DNA from: DASZHJ01 sp035581425
Lineage (GTDB): Bacteria > Pseudomonadota > Alphaproteobacteria > ATCC43930 > CGMCC-115725
Length of the DNA: 28,134 nt
Assembly: GCA_035581425.1 (NCBI GenBank)
Contig: DATJVP010000008.1
Location: 1 to 28,134 of the forward strand
Direction: 5' to 3'
Part shown: piece after piece, positions 23,847 to 28,134 of the stretch
How positions within the stretch are numbered: the stretch's first letter is position 1
Layout: each line of letters starts with the position of its first letter
The notes under the pieces: model-generated
Told to the model about the DNA's origin: nothing
The model's database searches: none
The model's input: only the letters and a program-made list of their open reading frames with translations
Made by a program: the position numbers and the translations under genes

Positions 23847-24890
23847 TCAGGATTTGGTGGGCGCCGCGCGCCCCATCAGCCCGACCGGGCGGAAAACCAG
23901 CACGATCACCAGGATCGAGAAGATGATGACGTCGGTCCAGCGCACGTCGATGATGCTGCCGCCGATCGACTGGATGAGGCCGATCAGGATGCCGCCGACC
24001 ATCGCGCCGGGGATGTTCCCGATGCCGCCGAGGACGGCGGCCGTGAAGGCCTTCAGGCCTGCGGAGTAGCCGATGATGAAGCTCGTGTAGTTGTAATAGA
24101 GGCCGAAGACCATGCCGGCCGCGCCCGCGAGCGCCGAGCCCAGGAAGAAGGCGGTCTGCACGACCCGGTCGACGTCGACGCCCATCATGCGTGCGGCTTC
24201 CTGGTCCTGCGCCGTCGCCTGCATCGCCTTTCCAAGCTTCGTCCTGCGCACGAAATAGTGCAGGCCTGCCATCAGGATGAGCGAGACGACCCAAAGCAAG
24301 ACCTCGCGCAGGCGGATCTCCGCCTGGTCGCCGAAGAGCAGCGCCGGCGGGATCTCCCATTTCGCCGGAGGCAGCGGATTGGCGTAGTTCTTGGTATCGG
24401 CGCCAACATTGAGCAGCACGAGGTTGTAGATGATGTAGGAAAGGCCGATGGTCGTGATCATCGGCGCGGTCCCGGATATGCCGCGCAGCGGCCGCAATGC
24501 CACCCGCTCGATCGCCATGCCGAGGGCGCCGGTCAGGACCATCGTCACCAGGAGCGCCAGGACGAGCGCGCCGATGAGCGGCAGCCCATAGAGGATGACG
24601 TTTTGGCTTTCCATCCCCATCGCCTGGAATACCCAGAGCGCGATGAAGGAGCCCAGCATGAAGACGTTGAAATGGGCGAAATTGATGAGCTCGATGATGC
24701 CGTAGACCATCGTGAAGCCGAGCGCGAGGAGCGCATACATGGCGCCCAGGCTCACTCCGTTGATGATCTGCTGCGGCAGGATCTGCCAGAAATCATCGGG
24801 CAGAAAGCCGAAACCCACCAGGAGGATCGCGGCGATCGCGACGACGATCGCCAGCGAATAGCGCCGGAGGAAGCCCAAATAGACAGTCAT
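23847..24890 (-). CDS. livH: Branched-chain amino acid/amide ABC transporter permease LivH
   Basis: A 347-residue inner-membrane permease. After an N-terminal helix (LAIVVAIAAILLVGFGFL) comes the LivH core: IINGVSLGAMYALLALGFTMVYGIIELINFAHF region, the RPLRG loop, TTIGLSYIIYNLVLL, and the EAA-like cytoplasmic loop TKLGKAMQATAQDQEAARMMGVDVDRV region; AVLGGIGNIPGAMVGGILIG is near the end. It is about 40-50 residues longer than the classical ~300-residue LivH because of the N-terminal extension and a loop at about 180-200. GGAGGAG lies nine bases before the start. LivJ ends 44 bases upstream. Confidence 0.93.
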   Translation of the reverse strand: MTVYLGFLRRYSLAIVVAIAAILLVGFGFLPDDFWQILPQQIINGVSLGAMYALLALGFTMVYGIIELINFAHFNVFMLGSFIALWVFQAMGMESQNVILYGLPLIGALVLALLVTMVLTGALGMAIERVALRPLRGISGTAPMITTIGLSYIIYNLVLLNVGADTKNYANPLPPAKWEIPPALLFGDQAEIRLREVLLWVVSLILMAGLHYFVRRTKLGKAMQATAQDQEAARMMGVDVDRVVQTAFFLGSALAGAAGMVFGLYYNYTSFIIGYSAGLKAFTAAVLGGIGNIPGAMVGGILIGLIQSIGGSIIDVRWTDVIIFSILVIVLVFRPVGLMGRAAPTKS

Positions 24891-24934
24891 CTATCTGGAC
24901 TCCTCCGGCTCGTACTCGAACAACTCAGCGTTCC

Positions 24935-26197
24935 TTAGGACTGCGGGCTCTCTGGCGCAACGCCCAGATAGACCGTGTTGCCGGCTTCGTCGTCGACCGG
25001 CTTGCTCGGATCGCGCTTGTACTGGTAGACGCTGACGATCTTGGTCACGATGTCGCCGTTGTTGTCGAACGAGACCTCGCCCTGGAGCGTCTGCAGCTTA
25101 GTCGACTGGATCGCATCGCGGACGTTGTCGCGATTGACCTCTTTGCCCGAAGCGACCACGCGCTTGATCGCGTCGACGATCACGAGCGCGCCGTCATAGG
25201 CCGTGACGGAGTAATTGTCGGGGCCTACGCCGTACTTCGCCGTGAAGCGCTTCACGAACTCCTGGACCTTGGGGTCCGTCAAGAGCTCGGGCGAGGCGTC
25301 GGTGGCGTACCAGCCCTCGACCGCCGGGAAGCCCACGCCCTTGAGGAAGCTCGCGCCCTTGACGCCATCGCCGCCCGCCTTCTTGACGTTCGGGATGATG
25401 TCATAGGCCTGCTTCGCCAGCTTCACGCCCGCCTGCGCCACGCCGCCGTAGTAGAGCATGTCGGGGTTGAGCGCCTTGATCTTCGTCAGGATCGTCGTGT
25501 AGTCCGCGTCCTTCGGATTGAGCTGATCGCGGCCCAGCACCTTGATCCCGATCTTCGCGGCCTGCTTCTGGAAGCTGTCGGCGATGCCGACGCCATAGGC
25601 GCCGCTGTCGTCGAGCACGTAGACCGTCTTGATGCCGACCTTGTCCTTCACGTAGTTGGCCATGTTCGGGCCTTGGAAGGCGTCGGTCGTGACGGTGCGG
25701 AAGTAGATCGCCTTGCCCTTCGGCCGGAACTGCGCGGCCATCGCGGGGTTGGTGATGTCGGGGTTGGTCGAGCTCGGCGTGATCGTGGCGAGGTTCGCCT
25801 CGCTCAGGATCGGCGTCATCGCCTTGCCCTCGCCGCTCATCTGCGGGCCAACGTTCGCAACGACCGAGGGATCGGCGACGAGCTTCTTGGTGTTGGTCGC
25901 GGCCTGCGCCGGGTCGTACTGGCCCGCTGTCGCCGTGCCGCTGTCGTAGATCACGACCTCGATCTTGTAGCCGGGAATGAGGCCACTAGCATTCGCCTCT
26001 TCGATCGCCATCAACGCGCCGTTTTTGATCTTGGTCGCGTCCTCGGCATCGGCGCCGGTGAGCGGCAGCGTGATGCCCACCTTGACCGTCTTATCCGCAG
26101 CTTGCGCATGCCCGAAGCCGGCTACGCCGACGAGGGCAGCGACCGCTGCGAACGCGGCAGCCTTGACTCCGCCGCTCAGATACTTAAATCGCCTCAT
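24935..26197 (-). CDS. livJ: Liv-type periplasmic substrate-binding protein
   Basis: A 420-residue exported protein. A signal peptide (KAAAFAAVAALVGVAGFGHAQA, cut before ADKTVKVG) precedes a type I periplasmic binding fold of the Leu/Ile/Val-amide receptor class: VGITLPLTGADAEDATKIKNGALMAIEEAN area, VANVGPQMSGEGKAMTPILSEANLATITPSSTNP, FRTVTTDAFQGPNMANYV, VYVLDDSGAYGVGIADSF and VTAYDGALVIVDAI. It delivers ligand to LivH/LivMG. The start at 26197 has GGGAGG eight bases upstream; the longer frame from 26230 lacks one. It is the first gene of the transporter cluster, with about 238 noncoding bases before it. The ligand may be an amino acid, amide, urea or aromatic acid. Confidence 0.93.
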   Translation of the reverse strand: MRRFKYLSGGVKAAAFAAVAALVGVAGFGHAQAADKTVKVGITLPLTGADAEDATKIKNGALMAIEEANASGLIPGYKIEVVIYDSGTATAGQYDPAQAATNTKKLVADPSVVANVGPQMSGEGKAMTPILSEANLATITPSSTNPDITNPAMAAQFRPKGKAIYFRTVTTDAFQGPNMANYVKDKVGIKTVYVLDDSGAYGVGIADSFQKQAAKIGIKVLGRDQLNPKDADYTTILTKIKALNPDMLYYGGVAQAGVKLAKQAYDIIPNVKKAGGDGVKGASFLKGVGFPAVEGWYATDASPELLTDPKVQEFVKRFTAKYGVGPDNYSVTAYDGALVIVDAIKRVVASGKEVNRDNVRDAIQSTKLQTLQGEVSFDNNGDIVTKIVSVYQYKRDPSKPVDDEAGNTVYLGVAPESPQS

Positions 26198-26435
26198 GAT
26201 TGGACCTCCCAAATAGCCTTTGCGGGGCACCTCGCGGCGGTCACATGACTTCCGCGATGTTCTCTATTGCAAAAACCTTACCACCCTCCGAGTGCATGGG
26301 GAAGGTGGCATGCAAGCCGCCGCGATTAACACTTAGGGGGCCAGATTCTTGATTGGTTCTCGCGAAACACGCAGCCGGTCGCGCGCGCGCCGCCGCATCG
26401 GCGTGCAGCGTGCTCGGCAACACGGCAGTGTCCGC
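26198..26435 (-). other. Noncoding leader/promoter region of the liv cluster
   Basis: This 238-base gap separates the acyl-CoA synthetase-like gene from livJ and is the longest gene-free stretch here. I see no convincing gene, terminator or -35/-10 pair. An alternating GC stretch (CGCGCGCGCG near 26380-26390) and an imperfect hairpin (26304-26309 with 26316-26321) are present. Its size and position make it the probable site of the liv promoter and its regulators. Confidence 0.4.
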
Positions 26436-27890
26436 TCATCCCGACGGACGGTTTCGCCGCGCGGCGTCGATCTCCGTCTTGAGGACATTGCGCTGTAGCT
26501 TTCCCGCGTGATTGCGCGGGAGGCGCGGCAGCCACACGAGGGCAAATTTTCGAAATCCTGCGCCGCCGACGCTCGCTTCGAGGCGCGACATCGTTTGCGT
26601 GTCGAGAGGGCCGGTTCCGACGAGCGCGATGCAGAGCTCGGCCGCGCCGTCGCGCCCGAGGACGCTGCCGATCGCGAGCTCCGCGATGCCGCTCGCGCGG
26701 CGCAGGTGCTCCTCGAGCGCCTCGGGGAGCACCTTCCGCCCCTCGAAGTTGAGGAGGTCGTCGGCGCGTCCCAAGAGCTCGAGCCGGCGCGGGCCGTGCA
26801 GCACGCCGATGTCGCCGGGATAGAACCAGCCGTCGCGGAGCATCCGCTGCGTCGTCCTGGGATCGTCGAGATACCCCGAAAACATCGATTCCGTGCGCAC
26901 GCGCAGGCGGCCCGGCTGGCCCCAGGGGAGGCTTCGGCCCTCCTCGTCCACCGCTTCGATCGCGACGCCCGGCCAGATATCGAGATTGTCGGCGGCGCGG
27001 TGGAGACCGTTCGTTCCGATGAATCCGACCTCGTTGCAGCCGTACATGTCCGAAAGCGCGCCGCAGAGCCGCGCCACCGCCTCGGCGCGAAGGCTCGCGG
27101 AGATCGCGCCGCCGAAGGTCGCGATCACGAGGCCGGGCATGCGCTCGAAGCCCACGGCCATCTTGGCGAGCACCTCGCGCAGATGGGTCGGTAGCATGAC
27201 CACGAGATCGATCTTGTGCGTGCGCAACGCCTCCGCCACTTCCATGCGGCCCTCGCGCACGACCGTGCCGCCCGCGCGCAACGTGGCGCAAATTTGCGCA
27301 TAGGCGCCGCCGATCGAGAACGGCATCACCGTCAGCGTGCGCGTGCCGATGCCGAGCCCGTAGCACCAGATCCAGCGGCTCGTCCAGGCGTCGAACATGC
27401 GCCGCGTGAGATGCAGCCGCTTCGGCGCTCCGGTGGTGCCGGAGGTGCGGAGGATGCGAAGCGCGCTCTCCGCCGGCGGCACCGGCAGCGGTTCCGTCTC
27501 CACGGCGGAAAGACCCTGCGCGCCATCGATCCAGGCCTGGTTCAGGATCTCGCTCCGGCGTGGCCGCGCGCGCTCCGGCAGCGGCGTTTCCGAGAGCACG
27601 AGATCGGCGCCTTCGAGCAGCGGCAGTGCCACTTCGCGCTCGTTCGCGATGAGCGAGGCGGTCGCAAGACCCAGCCGCTCGCAGGCAAAAAGGATTACCA
27701 GGTGGATGTAGACGTTCTCGCAACCGACCACGACCGTGCCGCCGGCGGGAATCTCGAACTCGCGCAAGCGCCGGGTAAAGGAGCGGATATTGCTCGCGAC
27801 CACGGCGTAGCTCACGGCATTCCCGTTGCTGAGGAAGGCCGGCGCGTCCGGCCGCTGTTCCGCATGAAAGGCGATGTAGTCGGCGGTCAT
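26436..27890 (-). CDS. AMP-forming acyl-CoA synthetase-like enzyme
   Basis: A 484-residue member of the ANL (adenylate-forming) superfamily, activating a carboxylic acid with ATP and probably passing it to CoA or a carrier. Motifs in order: P-loop RTSGTTGAPKR (about 150-160), FGGAISASLRAEAV, MYGCNEVGFIG, GWFYPGDIGVL and the hinge LLGRADDLLNFEGRKVLPEALEEHL area, and the C-terminal catalytic K464 in NHAGKLQRN. It is somewhat shorter than typical acyl-CoA ligases, with a compact N-terminal domain. GGAGG lies nine bases before the ATG, inside the 3' end of the upstream gene, so the two are co-translated. The acid is unknown. Confidence 0.87.
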   Translation of the reverse strand: MTADYIAFHAEQRPDAPAFLSNGNAVSYAVVASNIRSFTRRLREFEIPAGGTVVVGCENVYIHLVILFACERLGLATASLIANEREVALPLLEGADLVLSETPLPERARPRRSEILNQAWIDGAQGLSAVETEPLPVPPAESALRILRTSGTTGAPKRLHLTRRMFDAWTSRWIWCYGLGIGTRTLTVMPFSIGGAYAQICATLRAGGTVVREGRMEVAEALRTHKIDLVVMLPTHLREVLAKMAVGFERMPGLVIATFGGAISASLRAEAVARLCGALSDMYGCNEVGFIGTNGLHRAADNLDIWPGVAIEAVDEEGRSLPWGQPGRLRVRTESMFSGYLDDPRTTQRMLRDGWFYPGDIGVLHGPRRLELLGRADDLLNFEGRKVLPEALEEHLRRASGIAELAIGSVLGRDGAAELCIALVGTGPLDTQTMSRLEASVGGAGFRKFALVWLPRLPRNHAGKLQRNVLKTEIDAARRNRPSG

Positions 27891-27893
27891 CGC

Positions 27894-28134
27894 TCAGGGC
27901 CTCCGAAAGACATCGGCGCCGCCGAGCCAGCGCCGCAGCGCCTGCGGCTCGCGCAGCAGCAGGGCCAGCGCGGCCGTCAACTCCACGAGATGGCTCGCGA
28001 GGCCGAGATCGGCAAGCGCTGCCAGCTCGCCGCTCATGATCCCGGAAGCGACGAGGCGCGGCGTCACGAGGCTCGGCATCGCCCGCAGCGCAGGGCCCCC
28101 TGTCTCGAAATGCCGCTCGCAGTCGCGGACGCTC
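27894..28134 (-). CDS. Unrecognised protein, C-terminal part (cut by window edge)
   Basis: The frame is open from the right edge to a stop at 27894, giving the last 79 residues. The tail is helical and rich in Leu, Ala and Arg (for example ALADLGLASHLVELTAALALLLREP, then LRRWLGG) with no transmembrane length certainty. An internal ATG at 28079 exists, but the frame continues upstream without a stop, so the true start is probably outside the window. It ends three bases before the synthetase ATG, so it belongs to the same transcription unit. I do not recognise the family from this fragment. Confidence 0.6.
   Translation of the reverse strand, partial: SVRDCERHFETGGPALRAMPSLVTPRLVASGIMSGELAALADLGLASHLVELTAALALLLREPQALRRWLGGADVFRRP

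Noticed and set aside
22140..24938. A very long open frame (over 900 codons) on the plus strand opposite livMG and livH
   Set aside because: It is rich in His, Asp, Glu and Arg as expected for the antisense of high-GC membrane-protein genes. The opposite strand has unmistakable Liv motifs.
26304..26321. Hairpin GGTGGC / GCCGCC in the livJ leader
   Set aside because: In the transcribed (minus) strand it has a C-A mismatch in a 6-bp stem, too weak to call as a regulator.
26241..26423. Small open frame (60 codons) upstream of livJ
   Set aside because: Arg/Ala-rich composition, no ribosome binding site, and it covers the alternating CG tract.
1..28134. Prophage, insertion sequence, integron, CRISPR or defence island
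   Set aside because: No integrase, transposase, phage structural, toxin-antitoxin, restriction or Cas-like protein was seen, and no regularly spaced direct repeats.

Overview
The window is a high-GC, densely coded stretch of bacterial chromosome carrying 24 genes (one cut by the right edge). I found no rRNA, tRNA, CRISPR array, insertion sequence or phage gene. Gene content points to an alphaproteobacterium, probably Hyphomicrobiales (Bradyrhizobium-like or a relative): a fused LivM-LivG transporter subunit, TRAP and Liv uptake systems, many amino-acid and keto-acid enzymes, and short intergenic repeats of the 'CCTCATCCTGAGG...TCTCGAAGGA' type that I associate with that order. The taxonomic call is inference.

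Layout. 1-3339 (+): a class III aminotransferase of the GSA-aminomutase-like group and an N-acyl-D-amino-acid deacylase-type amidohydrolase, with three copies of the intergenic repeat around the first gene. 3454-8154: two convergent genes that each join a periplasmic solute-binding domain to an unrelated effector, namely an MltF-like lytic transglycosylase (+) and a 1064-residue NMT1/THI5-Cache-HAMP-adenylate cyclase (-). 8248-10585 (+): sirtuin, LLM flavin oxidoreductase and a DUF1348/NTF2-like protein. 10589-11629 (-): a VOC/glyoxalase-fold protein and a small integral membrane protein. 11640-11747: a long imperfect inverted repeat between divergent genes. 11781-14016 (+): a CinA-like protein with a degenerate NMN-deamidase domain, tightly followed by a TauD/TfdA-type Fe(II)/2-oxoglutarate dioxygenase. 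14140-17117 (+): a complete TRAP transporter (DctP, DctQ, DctM). 17124-17909 (-): an HpcH/HpaI aldolase, divergent from a TVP38/DedA-like membrane protein that overlaps an Ldh/MDH2-type oxidoreductase with atypical active-site residues (17959-19625, +). 19660-28134 (-): a second GSA-aminomutase-like aminotransferase, the branched-chain amino acid or amide ABC transporter (LivF, fused LivMG, LivH, LivJ), an AMP-forming acyl-CoA synthetase-like enzyme and an unrecognised truncated gene.

How the genes may work together. The window looks like a catabolic and uptake region. Two import systems sit beside enzymes for acylated or D-amino acids, aminotransferases, an aldolase for 2-oxo-3-deoxy or hydroxy-keto acids, and a keto/hydroxy-acid oxidoreductase. 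These links are inferred from proximity only.

The most unusual items are the binding-protein/adenylate cyclase fusion, the Ldh-family protein lacking the usual catalytic histidines, the CinA with an eroded PncC domain, a 15-bp operator-like palindrome in a 49-bp divergent intergenic region, an inverted repeat whose arms read as outward promoters, and a set of start codons lacking a usable ribosome binding site but placed about 6-7 bases after a -10-like hexamer (possible leaderless mRNAs). No gene-free stretch exceeds 300 bases; the longest is about 238 bases, upstream of livJ.
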